Origin: Epiperipatus broadwayi
Taxonomy: Eukaryota; Onychophora; Udeonychophora; Euonychophora; Peripatidae
DNA length: 64,000 nt
Direction of reading: 5' to 3'
NCBI GenBank assembly: GCA_028023455.1
Contig: JAQFVV010013315.1
Coordinates: forward strand, 62,001 to 126,000
Both the position numbers and the translations under genes were made by a program. Positions within the stretch are counted from its first letter, which is position 1. The number at the start of each line of letters is the position of its first letter. Below the pieces are notes generated by a model. The model was not told the origin of the DNA. It saw only the letters and a program-made list of their open reading frames with translations, and ran no database searches. Positions 23,283 through 36,134 of the stretch are shown here, in pieces.

Positions 23283-24240
23283 TAAATGTCTGCATTATTG
23301 TCAACCAGTGAACTTTTATTAATCTAGCATTTTAATTTAATACTATTTTGTAAGCTGCCTGTTCTTGTTTCTTCAAAGCTATTTTATAAATATTAACTAA
23401 TGTCTATACAATCTAATTTCATGCTATATTAATTTCATTTCAACTTTGGTGTGGCAATTTAGATTGAAATTTATTTATCTTTTAGTTTGTTATTTGATCT
23501 ATTTTTTAATATGCCAAGTTGGTATCTAACACAGCTAATAAGTTTAAACTCTACTGCTCATTGTGTTTTATTAAATTGTTGGAGATGTAAATTTTTCTTT
23601 AATTATCCTAAAAACTCGCTTGATTTTATACCAATTATTCCCTATAATATTGTTTGCTATTTAAATGACAGGTGAAGCTTTACTGCCTGTACTTAGCTAC
23701 CCTAGCTAACTATAATTTAAATTCTTCCAATCATCGAAATATGTTTTGTTAATTTATTGCTTAATATTTAATGTATTATCTGCATATGTATGATATATTA
23801 TTTTATTCTATATAATTAATATGTCAAATTGTACATGTATTGATCACTTATAGAAATATAAGGACATATTTTAGAAGTGTGGGAAAAAGCAATCTAGTCC
23901 TTTTAGTCTTTAGATTCTGACCTGCTTGATATTTCTTATTAAGCATTAGTTAATTGCCCACATATGATTTGTGTTTATACATTCCATTATACTGGATAGC
24001 ATATTATTTTAAACGGGTATTAATTAGGTCATTGTAGTCATTAGTGACATGAACTCTTCATATGTTATAGGTGTTATTAAGGCATCATTACAATTGTTTA
24101 ATTCATTGATTTTTTTGCTTTGCCATACACCTTATGATATTCGGAAATGCATAGACCCACTCCTCATTATTCCTCACAAATTAGATGTTTTTTCCTATTG
24201 GGAATCTATTTCAGGCACTTCTAATAAATAAGTGTATGGG
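23283..24240. other. AT-rich non-coding stretch
   Basis: Nothing recognisable; frames at 23487 and 24049 are chance-like. Confidence 0.5.
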
Positions 24241-24255
24241 AAAATATGGATAAAC

Positions 24256-24622
24256 CAGCAAGCATCACATGATCACATCTCCAATACTAGCACATAATTG
24301 TTTATAAACAAAGCAAAGCAAAACTCCATACAGTAGTGCCACCTGTGCTAAACAGAGTAATCAATGGATGCCAGAAGGCTTGTGCATAAAATCCCTATCC
24401 AATGCCTACTCATCCAATATCCCCAGACTAGTTTCTGGCTTGTGGCCTTCGTCAGTGAGGAGATTTGGATCTGAGAGCACACATCTAGATCTTAGGATCT
24501 AATGCAACCCTCTAGCAACCACCTTTTATCTCTACTTAACTACAAAACCTTCTGGTATCCATTGATTACTCTGTTTAGCACAGGTGGCACTACTGTATGG
24601 AGTTTTGCTTTGCTTTGTTTTT
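24256..24622 (+). mobile_element. FB1 foldback element with leader
   Basis: The leader (GCATCACATGATCAC, ACTAGCACATAATTG) is followed by the inverted arm 24302-24380 (GCAAAACTCCATACAGTAG...) and the pairing direct arm 24548-24622 (...CTACTGTATGGAGTTTTGC). The middle carries CCCCAGACTAGTTTCTGGC and GTCAGTGAGGAG. Direct repeats AAAATATGGATAAAC (24241-24255) and AAAATATGAATAAAC (24623-24637) flank it with one mismatch. Confidence 0.87.
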
Positions 24623-24637
24623 AAAATATGAATAAAC

Positions 24638-25970
24638 TATCCTAACACACTAGCTTGTGCCACACTTTTTCAGAGATATGTTCTTGGCATCATGCAAGCA
24701 TATTCTCACTCTTATGAAAATATGACAAAGCCACCGAGAGTGTCTTAAGTGACCTCATTTATATACATAGTTGTAAATTATAATGTAATACCACCTTTAT
24801 TATTTTATTTATAAACCTGCAAAGCTATCTGTAAGCCATAATCATATGCTTTTCACCATCCATTCTATTTAATTGTTTAGGTCAGATTATATTTGCAGCT
24901 TATTTTGGGCTGAACCATCTTACTTCTCTCATCTGGGTGATTTTCCAAATCTTGTAGAAATGTGATAACACACATTCTTAAAGTCACACATCATCAATTA
25001 TTGCTAATATATAATGTAATAAAGTCTGTTATACATAAATTTATGATATTTTGCTGAGGGTTAAACTATAATTTATTATTGTTTATTTTATTAAAGTATT
25101 CTAACCTTGGCGTATTAACCACCACAACCAGATTTTATGTATTAACCACTCATTTATGTATTAAACACAGTATTTATATTCAGTTGTGTAACTTGTCATA
25201 ATGATTGTATAGACATTTCCAGCTGTCTATATCGAATTGTTGAATAAATTTTATGTTATATCATTTATCTGTTATGGTATGTTGCTATTCAGTATCCAAA
25301 TCTCTAGCATTAATTCATTGATTTAATTATCTTATACCCTTTTAATTAATGGATTCTCCCAAATTATTATCAATTAAACTCTTTGTTTCATGTTGTGATT
25401 ATGGTCAATCATTTTTATTGTTGATTTTAAGTCTCTTTGCTCTTCCTGTTCTCATTGCCAGGACTGGAGTAATGAAAAACTTGTTAGTATCATCAAAAAC
25501 ATTGCTCTTATAGTCATAGACCTTGGAACACAGGTAAATAGGTTAGTATCTAGTATTGTTCCAGACCTGTGTATCTCGCACATGCTAGATTGTTATGCTT
25601 TTGCTTGGATTCTAGGTCTTGTTGAATCAATACATGATTTTGACTGGTACAACATGTAATTATTTGATTATCACTTTAATTATTCATGCCATTAAATAAA
25701 TAATTAAATGGTGTATTGTTCAAAAGTTCAAGTACTGGAAATGATAAAGCTGGACTGTGATCCTATGATCTGCTTCTCCACCACTCCAACAAACGAAGCA
25801 GAGCATTCAAATCAAGAGTGTAATGAAACTCCAGACAATTGAACTTGTTTACTGATGCATCTTGATACTCATCTAGAATTGAAAATGAAGTTTCTTCTTT
25901 ACAAGTAATGAAAAGAAAACAAAATTGAAGACAAAATTTTTCTAGACTATATGGAAGCATAAATAGAATA
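24638..25970. other. AT-rich non-coding stretch
   Basis: No clear gene. A minus-strand frame (25763-26053) runs through the adjacent (TAA)n tract and is therefore not persuasive. Confidence 0.45.

Positions 25971-25973
<3 letters not shown>

Positions 25974-26006
<33 letters not shown>
25974..26006. repeat. (TAA)n microsatellite
   Basis: About eleven perfect trinucleotide units. Confidence 0.95.
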
Positions 26007-26404
26007 TCTATGACACCTTCTTGCAATTGTCCTATTACTTCAGCAATTTTCATAGAATTTTTTTAATTATTCAACTTCTTGAGTCACTGTATAGTCCAAT
26101 GTTCATTGTTAGTTATCAGATCCACACACACACCAGATGATAATTTTTTTTCAATTTCATTTTTAACATTTTAGCATCCAATTGAAAACATCAAATACTA
26201 AAAAAAAATACAGATAATTTTTTTTTAAAATATTGTAAATGTGTATATATAAAAAAATACAGATTACATATCCACTCTCCAATTTTTACAAATACATCTG
26301 TCCACGTATCTTTAATTAACTTTGCCATTAACATTTTTAATATAATTCAATTATCCTTCTCTCTTCATTTTCTTTTTTTTTATATTTACATTGCATTTTT
26401 TTTT

Positions 26405-26503
26405 CCATATGTCATAGCATCGTCCGAACCACAACAACCGTCTGCAACTAACTATTTGCTTGTAAGGCGACTGCACTGACCTCTCGGCTAACAACGCTTG
26501 ACA
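26405..26503 (-). mobile_element. tRNA-derived SINE, subfamily 1
   Basis: Minus-strand reading: CAAGCGTTGTTAGCCGAGAG, GGTTGCAGACGGTTG-like middle (here GTTAGTTGCAGACGG) and GATGCTATGACATATGG with an A-rich tail. The B box is damaged (GTTCGGAC). The target duplication is unclear. Confidence 0.85.
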
Positions 26504-27734
26504 ATTTTTAATACAACATTAAATAAAATATCAACTTTAAACATATTGAAAATACTAATGAAAATTGATATGTTATGTATGCATAAGTGAATTGCAGTAC
26601 ATAACAAATATTCATACATTTAAGTAGATATATGTATAAAGGATTATAAAATGTTTATTCGTTTTTTAAAAAAATCTTGAAGTAATGAATAAACTTTCAT
26701 CTTTTCTTTTATACTTTTTTTTTAATCCATAACTATCTTAAATATTGAGTTGGTTAATCCTTACTATATATATATATATATATTGAAATGCATTCACTTT
26801 TTTTCATGGAAGCTATTTAATGCTAATATAATTTGTGTGTCTGCTCTTGTTACATCTTGCATTACCAAAGCTAGCTTCACACAACAAATATGGGATGTGT
26901 GTGTGGACATCTATGTAATTCTCATAAGAATTATTTAAATAGTGTTATAGTAATGAATATTACATTTAATGTTCACTTGCTCTACTTTATATATGTTTTA
27001 TGATGATAATACTAGTTTATTTGTGACTAGTGCACTTACGATACCTGATGACTCTGAGCATTGATGATAATCATCATTAATATAATAATTCCAGTATTGG
27101 TTGTTATATGCTTAGTCTTGTAGTGCTGTGTATTTGCACCAGAAATAATGATGATTGCTCTTTTATAATATTACATCTAAAGTTTGTCATTAGCTTGATG
27201 ATGATTATACTAAGATTTTATAAATGTCTCTTTTGAATCCAGTCACAAGTGATGACTGTTAGAAATATTTTAGATTTGCAACATACTCCTTCAAAACATA
27301 TTATTGAATCACAAGTCATCATCCATTGTGACATTTCTCTGACCAATCCCTTTTATTATATTCAGGGATATCCACTGTTCATTAAATGAGTTTGAGATTT
27401 GAAACATCTCAGCATTCGCACAGAAAATATAATTACTGCCACTCATTGTGAGATATGAATGATATTGTCTTCATTGGTTAAATACCATATATATGTATAA
27501 TTATTTATTGAATCATTCAAGCACGATCAAGATATATAAGTTTAAAGTCATATTACTATTTTTGTTTAGATATTCAAGTATTTGAAATCTCTAACTCACC
27601 TGATGAATGGAGGTTGTTTATGAAATGCATGTATTGTAAGAGAGGTTATTTTAGAAAATATTTTTTTTATTGGATGTTAGCTTATGATTGATAAGCTTTG
27701 AATCAGTGCACTCCAAATCTAAAAGACTAATTTA

Positions 27735-27735
<1 letters not shown>
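26504..27735. other. AT-rich non-coding stretch
   Basis: Includes a short TA run at about 26765-26782. No gene recognised. Confidence 0.5.
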
Positions 27736-27773
<38 letters not shown>

Positions 27774-27818
27774 ATATATATATATATATATCCTAATATA
27801 TATATATATATATATTGT
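27736..27818. repeat. Compound TA microsatellite with AGGATATA / TATATCCT arms
   Basis: Two long TA runs are separated by AGGATATA and closed by ATATCCTAATA, giving nested inverted repeats. Confidence 0.9.
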
Positions 27819-27825
27819 AAATTTA

Positions 27826-28960
27826 ATAAGTATGTAACAGTCACTCAATCTACCCTTGATTAAGAAGGGTGCCACCAAATCACTGTGTATCTGGTAAATT
27901 TGTTTACTGTGATCAAAAGTGGATAGTGATGATGGTTTGCACTGACTAGACCTAGGAAGACAGCAAGAGATCTAACTATTGTTCAGACAATTGAGAAAAT
28001 AAAAGCACTAAGACAAATATCATCAAAATTATGAGTAAACTATTTGAAAATTTTATTAAATTCAATAAACAAACTAAAGTAATTCTAGCAAACAGAATAT
28101 GAAAGTTTGAAGTAGATTTTTATAAGCGTATTTATCAGAGAGTGTATATAGTTCTGCAAATATTGAAAATTAACCACTTTGGAAGCCAAATTTTTTCTCT
28201 TACCTACAATTTAAAAAGGGAATTAATAACATCTTACTGCTGGTGATTTATAAAAAAAAAACAATTTTAGTTTCCTAATTCAGAGATATAAAAAAAAATA
28301 ATACGGTCTTGTAGGAAATTAACGAACAGTGCGAGACAAGCATTCTCTAATCATTGGAACTAGAGATGTCATACTGTCCGCAGGGTAGCTCATGATGTAC
28401 CATGTTTAAGACAATTCACAGTCAATTTTACATATAAGATAAACATGAAGTATGATTACAATCTTATGTAATCTAGAAAAGAAAAAACAAAATCTCCACT
28501 AACAGAAAAACTAGAATAACAAACACGATAAACCACCAGCCAAAAGATTTGTGGTTTGCAAGAAATGCAAACTAAATGTATTTAAGATTAATTTCATTAC
28601 AATAAGAGAGGGAGAGGTGAGCAAACTGAAATTATAAAGATCTGCCAAAGCATTTAAAAAGTGTTAGTAATAAAACAAGAAGGCATAGTAAGCTTATAAA
28701 ATATAATCTCACAATACACTCTCCAATAAATAAAGTTGAAAACAAACTTGAAATCTTAAAACTAAGATTCCAAAACACTCTATAAATATAAAGAAAAGCA
28801 AATACATATAATTATAAGGTTAAATAACTATTAAAATAACATATACTGTCAGATTGAGTGGAGATTTAACTAAAGACTTATATACCATGGAAAGAATCAG
28901 AAATATTTTTACATTACAGTAAAGTAGAGTCCACAGAGTTTTTCAAAGACTGTGCATATT
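27826..28960. other. AT-rich non-coding stretch
   Basis: Nothing recognisable. Confidence 0.45.
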
Positions 28961-28964
28961 TATT

Positions 28965-29231
28965 TTGAGTTCATCTTTCAGGTTGTTTTATTTCTTCATG
29001 ATGGCAAGTGTAGAGGCATATTTGGGGATCCTTTTTACTTCAGACTTTCATGGTATGATGGAAGAACAGCTTGGAATCAGGGGTCCATCTTTAGGTAAGT
29101 TAGCAAGGCATGTTGTAGGTTTGAATACACATAGCAGTAAATTTAGACATCTTGTGAAAGCAAACTTTAAGAAAAAAAGTATGTCCGGACTGCCAACACA
29201 GTATGAATCTCAGCAGGCTAACTATGTGTGA
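28965..29231 (+). other. Unrecognised open segment with splice-like and poly(A)-like signals
   Basis: A frame with no ATG at its 5' limit runs to a TGA (29229-29231). A fair acceptor (CATCTTTCAG, ending about 28981) lies at its 5' end. A donor-like GGTAAGT lies inside at about 29093-29099 and AATAAA about 65 bases after the stop. The C-terminal part (GKLARHVVGLNTHSSKFRHL) is basic. I recognise no domain. It could be a terminal exon, a repeat or chance. Confidence 0.25.
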
Positions 29232-30580
29232 TAATCAATAGCAGAATTATAAGAAGCTAAATCTATCACTTTGAATTAGCTTGGTCAAGCCAAGAATAAA
29301 AATGTACTTAATTTTTGGGGTTATTTATATTCTCTCACTATCTCCCATGTAATCTTTCATGTTTTTGAATTACAAGACTTATTCCAGGGCAAATCTCTAT
29401 CTCCCACTCAACTTTAATTAAGAATTCTAACCAGAGATTATCTTACAAAAAAACAATACAAAATTAAATCTCTGCTTTTAAAATTAACTAAAAATATGTT
29501 GTAATTAAAATAAAAGAAACAAGAATGCAATTAACTTTCCAAAATTAAAAGCTTTATTAAAAAAAACAAAGATTAGAACTTTTAACTTGGAATGTTTTTA
29601 CAATTTGATAACAAAATAAATGGCAGAAGAAACTTATTTTAAACTAACAAATAAAATCTATTGAAGATGAAATTTAAAATTATAGAATTTTACAATATAG
29701 CTGTGTATGTGTGTTATATCCTATAAAACTTTTATATAACTTTATAAAAAGAAAACTTACTATTAATTTTGTAAGAAGACCTTTGAAGAGGAGAAAGTTT
29801 CCGGTTCAATATGAAATACATGTACTATAAAATTGACATGCACTCTCCCATCAATAAATGTTTTAAAAGCATAACTATTCCACATTCTTAGAGCTTATTT
29901 TTTAAATAAACCAATATTTATTGACCATGCCTGAATTTGGTTTAATTTTATTGTGATCGTGATTTTTAAATTGGCATATTATTTACACAAGATCTGATAA
30001 TATAGCATAGGGAAGAGAAAGTTTTTCATCTTTAACTATCTGTGATCATTGAACTTATTTGTATAATTATTTTAATTTGTATAATTATTTTAATTAAGAA
30101 ATTTAGATATAGTAACTAGATTTTAATATAAGTTTGTGAGATTTTATTTAATGTGTATGTGTATTTCATAATTTAACTTATTTTTAGTTTCAGTATTACA
30201 TATATTTATATATTAAATAATTTTTGAACTTATCTATATAATCACTTAATGTGTGTGTACATTTCATAATTTATTTTTAAATGTAATATGTGCACACTAA
30301 ACTAACCAAACACCATACGATCACAAACTTATACAATAGTTTTTAAGTAGAAATCTATTTCTTCTACCATAGTTCTGACATCTAATATAAGCTTAAAAAA
30401 TCAATAGATGCAAGATTGTCTAATAAACCTTTCTCCAGTACTATTTTATTCAGTTTTATGATAGTCTTGGCCACATCATATAAGTAGCCTATAATTATTA
30501 AAAAACGAAGGATACTAATATAATATATATATATATTACTTAAATAAGTGTAATAATGCTCAAGGCTAAATGGGTTTGTA
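29232..30580. other. AT-rich non-coding stretch
   Basis: Nothing recognisable. Confidence 0.45.
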
Positions 30581-30582
30581 TG

Positions 30583-30716
30583 TAATCATTAAAAGCCAGT
30601 CGACACTTAGACAATCCTATCTTTATTGTTAACTGTTGCCTTGACAACAGTTTGAAATTGTTGATTGTTAGTGATATTGGGATTGTATAAGTGTTGACTG
30701 ATTTTTAATGATATAT
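30583..30716. mobile_element. Inverted-repeat MITE with GTTGCCTTGACAAC centre
   Basis: The left arm ATCATTAAAAGCCAGTCGAC... pairs with the complement of ...GTTGACTGATTTTTAATGAT over about 50 bp with mismatches. The centre is a quasi-palindrome, GTTGCCTTGACAAC. A (TA)n run follows on the right. A second, half copy is at 19.85 kb. Confidence 0.7.
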
Positions 30717-30742
30717 ATATATATATTAATGCTATTCCATAG

Positions 30743-30935
30743 GAATGTTTATTTCATGCGGGGGGGGGGGTGCATTAAGATATATCAAAAGAAATTTTAT
30801 TTATTTGGAATTACATAATTTAAATAACGGATATCAGTGGGAATGTCTATTTCATTTGAATGTGCATGCATTAAGATATAAAAAGAAAATTTATTTATTT
30901 GAAATTATATAATTTAAATAGCAGGTATCAGTGGG
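30743..30935. repeat. Two-unit tandem duplication, about 97 bp each
   Basis: Units 30743-30840 and 30841-30935 share GAATGT.TATTTCAT, TGCATTAAGATATA and GGTATCAGTGGG-type ends. The first unit carries a G run absent from the second. Confidence 0.85.
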
Positions 30936-31640
30936 TGTGTTAAAAGTATTTCATTTTAAAGGTTATTTAGAACCATAATCTTAGAATTACATCACAAGAA
31001 AAATATTATTGCAATAACGGAACTTGTGCTCAAGCTTATTCTCTACCCACTCTTATTTGAAAAGACTGGTTCATAAAATTATTCTGATACATTGCTAACT
31101 TATGCTGTTGCATCATGCAGGATGATTGCAAGCATCCAATGGATAGTTTCAACCTACCCAATGTATCGATTTTTTTTCAAAACCATCATTTGCTATTATA
31201 AAGATACATTGTTAAAGCATATACGACTATATTATCATCAAAATTATTATCTGTAAACAGACATCGGCATCAACACAGACTGCTATTACTTATTGATTCT
31301 ACCAGTAATTCCAAATAAATCATCGATTGAAAACATTACCCGGATTAGGTAACAAAATGAAGACAATTCAGACTTACTATATAATTTATATATATATAAT
31401 TGTTATCACTTCTGTAATAATTATTAAATTTGAAGTTGATTGATATACGGGCATGCTCTTGTTAAAATTCTTATTAATTAAAGATAATTTTTTTAATGTT
31501 TTATTTTGTCTAAGTTTACCCTTTTAAAATATTGGTTTACTTTTATTCTATTAAACACATTAAACATTTTAACGCCATTATCCATCACAAATTGTGATAA
31601 TAAAGTTCAGAGTGTATAAATGATGTGCATGTTTGTGTAT

Positions 31641-31732
31641 TTGATAATTATTGGATAAATTGTTTAATGTATAATGATAGTCAATGTTGATAATTATTGG
31701 ATAAATTATTTAATATATAATGATAGTCAATG
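31641..31732. repeat. Two-unit tandem duplication, 46 bp each
   Basis: TTGATAATTATTGGATAAAT through AGTCAATG is repeated head to tail with about two mismatches. Confidence 0.9.
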
Positions 31733-31822
31733 ACCACGGAATTATTTAGGAAATGCTGATGTTATGTCTATTGAAAGTTTGAAGTATTGGAAAGTTAGAG
31801 CTATTTTAGTTTATAGTATATT

Positions 31823-32364
31823 TAAATTAATAAACTATACATGCTTAAACCTGCATATATGTATATATAATGTATGCGGGATTCGAACTCAGACTTTCAC
31901 ACGACCTCAACTCTCCATGCCATCTCATATTGCTGACCCACCTGATCACATACATGTTGAAAAGATAAATAAGCACCATTATATGTGTTTCATGCTAAAC
32001 CAGCAATCATCAGTTGGTCCAGATTACTATCTCCACACATATATACAATCAGTGCTCAGCTTTATATTAAGATAGCCAATCTTCATATTTTAATGGACAG
32101 GCTTCAAACTACTCCAACTCATCACTCTTCAGCCATCCATTTCATTGAAAATCTGATGGTGAAATGTTAAAAGCCCATATTAGAGCCAAGGTTGTCATCC
32201 TACTCATGTTGACATTTAGTCATTCTGACCCCTCATGTACAGGAGAATAATCCATTTTTACATACATATGTGAGGGATGGGCAGATCTTTGATGCATTAT
32301 GGTTCAGCAATATGAGATGGCATGGAGGGTCATATGAAAGTCTGAGTTTGAATCCCGCATACAT
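31823..32364 (+). mobile_element. FB2 foldback element with tRNA-like box in its ends
   Basis: The leader (31823-31868) is followed by inverted ends: AATGTATGCGGGATTCGAAC at 31869 and its complement (GTTTGAATCCCGCATACATT) at 32346-32365. The end contains a B-box-like GAGTTTGAATCCC as in a tRNA T arm. FB2 core GCTAAACCAGCAATCATCAG is present. Flanks TTTATAGTATATT (31810-31822) and TTTATCGTATATT (32365-32377) differ at one position. Confidence 0.78.
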
Positions 32365-32377
32365 TTTATCGTATATT

Positions 32378-34540
32378 ATAGAATTCACGTGCAGCTTTTT
32401 ATGAATCCTGACATATTAATTTTCTCTTTATTATTAAGTATCTTTTCTAAGGGTGTGAGTGAATTAACTTGTGTATTATTATATATGATTTATCCTGATA
32501 ATGGATTTGCATGTATTCAGTTGATATATATCCCATAAGGATATTAAATATATTACTGTTGCTACCTTGATTTATATTCTTATGAGTAAGTTTCTTATGC
32601 ATTTATGATATACACCATTTACCACTCCATCTTTAAGCATTTATTGCAATGGTTACCTTAATATTAATTATATATCAATGCTATTTGAGTTTAATAGAAA
32701 ACTTAACAATTGTGTGAATATTTGCCAGTCTTCATTGTATGAAAACTTGAATATCACCAGTGACAACACTAACTTTATCATTCCTGAGTGATAATAAGCT
32801 AATTTTAATTTACTGGGGGAACTATCATATTATTTATTCATATCAGACTATTCATTCTCCACTACATCTCAAGCAATTGATACACATAACCACACATATG
32901 TGACAAAGATACATTATTTTGTCCAGAACCAGGACTTATCAGATAAATAGAATGAAAAATCCAAGTGTTCAAATTCTTCTAATTACATATACAAGAAACA
33001 TTCAGTATAAGCCAATTGCATACTGCCCTTAGAATTAGGTTTATTGAAGAAAATATTTATCCATAATTATTCAAATGTGATTTCATTGTCATACTTAATC
33101 AATTGTTTCAGGTTATATTTTACTATATATTGTAACTATAACAAATCTGATGTCACCCACATTGGTTATAATATAAAAATGCAAACAGAAAAAATGTGTT
33201 TAATAAAAACTCCTATGAATTGACTAATAAATATACAAAGTACCATTTATTATGTGTGCACATGTGTAAACTGTCTAAAGGTTAAAAGAAAAATTAATTC
33301 ATGCACATTATTAAAGATTATTAAGTATTACATTATAATATGTGAGCAACAAGGGAATGATAACAATACTGTAAAGAAGGACAAATGCTTTTGATACATG
33401 AGAAAGAATTTGAATTGCATAGCTTTTAAAAAATATATCTAAATTTGAACCATGTTTCCTTTGCCTTTCAAATGGAAGTTTTAATTAAACAGTTTGTTCA
33501 TTTTTATAGAAAATCTAATGGTGGATTTGAAAGTAATATTAAAATTTTGGAATTAATAATATTTTAGAAATTATAATTAAAAACTTTAAAGTTGTCAATG
33601 AATTTTCCTTTTTTCTATGAGAAGAAATGTAAATAAGAAGAGAAAGAGAGTCGGAAAACGTTTTTCTCTCTCTTCTTCTTTGATTTATAAAAAACATGAT
33701 ATAATGTACATAAAATTTGTACCCACAACATAATTTAAGAGTATCTTTCAAAAAGTATATTGTTGCAATGTCACAAAGGTCATATATTCCCTAGCTGGTG
33801 ATGTATATGTTGTTTGAAAGCCATGTTGCTGTACATTATCAATCAGGTATAAATAGGTCTGAAACAAGCAACTAGATATTCTTATTATCATTCTAATTCT
33901 AGGAGCCCAGCAGTTCTTTCCACATTCCTTTGCATTAGTTTGAAGTTTACTCTTGAAGCCATGTTGCCATGATCTATGCTGAAAAGAGAAACAACCTCTG
34001 ATTGAAGCTTCCCCCCACAATAAGCTGTATTTTATTGACTATTTTTAAAGTATTTTTCAACGGTACAGTTCCAACAGTCAGAATGATGATTTTATTTTAA
34101 AAAAATCCATACGCCATATATTGCTATGTAACCAAAACCACACCACTCACAATAACCTGGAAAATGCAATCGGATTCAAAAAATAGTGCTGAATTTTAAA
34201 ATACCAGCTTGTGCAATGCCTCTATAATCTAATGCCATATAAATTACTCAAGGTCCTACAGATAGTATATATTTTGGAACATCACCAGTGCTGTTGTATT
34301 TTCTTTCTCTAATACTACCAGTGTTCAAGGAAAAGATTATCATTGAAAAAATTAATGAAGGCAGCAACAAAGTCTTAAGAGAAAAATACTTGAAAAAAAA
34401 AACATAGTTAATGGCTGTTTCAATATTTAATATGGTAAGATCTTACTATCAGAAATACCATAAGCCCTCGGAACTTAAACTTAGCTTAAAGTTAAAATAT
34501 CCATCATTACTGTAATATTGAATATTTTTGTGTATGTATA
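32378..34540. other. AT-rich non-coding stretch with a small GA/CT hairpin
   Basis: A purine-rich AAGAAGAGAAAGAGAG (33635-33650) faces CTCTCTCTTCTTC at 33665-33680. A minus-strand 90-codon frame (33748-34020) is unrecognised. Confidence 0.4.
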
Positions 34541-34541
34541 G

Positions 34542-35522
34542 ATCATCATCATCATTAACCATTATCAATCCACTGTAGGATGAAGATCTCTCCAAGTTCA
34601 AACCATTTTCTCTGATCTTTAGCTTCTCCATATCACTCTTGCACACTTTCTTATTTCATCCATCCATCCTCCTCACATGTGGTCTCTTTTTGGGTCTTTT
34701 ACAATCTCTTGGAATACAGTTTAAGATTTCAATTGTCATCTATTATCATCTCTTCTAGCTATATCCCCAGCCCAACTCTAGTCTTTTAATTTTTTCAATG
34801 AGGTCAGTAACACCTGTTTATTCTCTTACCCATATATTACATTTTCGATCTCTTCTTGTTACTCCTAATATGCATCTCTCCATATTTCTTTGAGTGATCT
34901 GAAGTCTCTGTATTGCTCTTTTATTAAGTGTCAGATCCATAAGTAAGAAGTGGTAAAACACATTTATTAAAAACCTTTCTTTTCAAACACATTGACATAT
35001 TTCCTTTTAGTATCAAGTTATTTCTACCAAAAACACTCCAACCAAGTTTAATTCTATGATTAATTTCCTCCATTATGTTTCAATCTGTATTAATAATCTG
35101 ACCAAGATATTTGTAGCTGTTAACTTCTTCTAACTCATTATAATCAATCTTTATTTTCTTATTTTGAGAAAATCCATTAAGCATTACTTTAGTCTTTTTA
35201 ACATTTATCTTTAGTCCTACTTTCCTACCTTCATTTGATAACTCCTGCAACATTTCCTGAAGCTCTAAAGCATTATTTGCAAAAACAACTACATATCTGC
35301 AAAATCTAAATGACTTACATAATCTCCATTTACTTTAACTCCTTTAGCTTCCCATTTTAATCCACAAAATACCTTTTGCAGCACTGCTGTGAAAAGTTTT
35401 GGAGATATGGAGCCACCCTGTCTTACACCTATCTCAATGTTGACTTTTCTAGTATCATTATGTAATCTAATTGTTGCTGTTGCATTTTTATGTGTTGGTA
35501 GTGATGAGTATATATGCAACAA
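34542..35522 (-). pseudogene. RTE-type LINE copy, 5'-truncated and broken
   Basis: Reading the minus strand from 35522: SSLPTHKNATATIRL, then GVRQGGSISPKLFTAVL (reverse-transcriptase block 4) and HLDFADM where FADD is expected, then LELQEMLQELS, KTKVMLNGFS, EEVNSYKYLG and FGRNNLI. Further on come fragments of the C-terminal end (RTGVTDLIEKIKRLELGWG) before a terminal ATC/GAT trinucleotide run at 34542-34554. That 3' microsatellite end is typical of RTE elements. A frameshift follows FAD and several stops occur. No clean target duplication seen. Confidence 0.85.
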
Positions 35523-35960
35523 TTTTTATTTCTTCATTATTAATAAATTGTTGTTGTTGTTTATTAATCCATTTAGTTTTTTGTTTATAACTCAATCCAA
35601 ATATATGCTTTTTACCCACATATTCTAGTTAATATTCACAGCCTTGAGAAATCATGCAATCCATTGGAACTTGCTGGTATAGAGTAATAATTGATGATGA
35701 TTGATCCTTTTAAAGTGTTCCAAGAGTAAACTTTTTTTTAGAAGTTATGCACCTTTGGGGGTCTTGTTTTTATTGAAAACTGAACAACAAATACAATGCT
35801 TTTGGAAGTATTTGTACTTTTAAATTATGGATCATCATCATCACTTTGGTTAATATTATATATATGAATTAAAAAATTTTTGAACCATACAGCAACACAT
35901 CTTGAAGATCTCATTATATACATTCCATGTTCAAACCTATTTATTGTTATATAGAACCAC

Positions 35961-35980
35961 GTACTATGAAAATTTTACAT

Positions 35981-36020
<40 letters not shown>

Positions 36021-36067
36021 ACTTCCATTATTTTAATAGTATGTAAAATTAACATGTAGCATAGTAC
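35961..36067. repeat. Foldback with TA-microsatellite core
   Basis: GTACTATGAAAATTTTACAT on the left pairs with ATGTAAAATT...CATAGTAC on the right, around a (TA)n tract of about 36 bp. Confidence 0.75.
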
Positions 36068-36134
36068 ATTTATGTTATCCTCTCTATTCTATATTGATAA
36101 TAAATAGAATTTCTGATCTCCACAAACCATTACA

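Noticed and set aside
25763-26053. 96-codon minus-strand frame with a long Ile run
   Set aside because: The Ile run is a (TAA)n microsatellite; the remaining part has no recognised domain.
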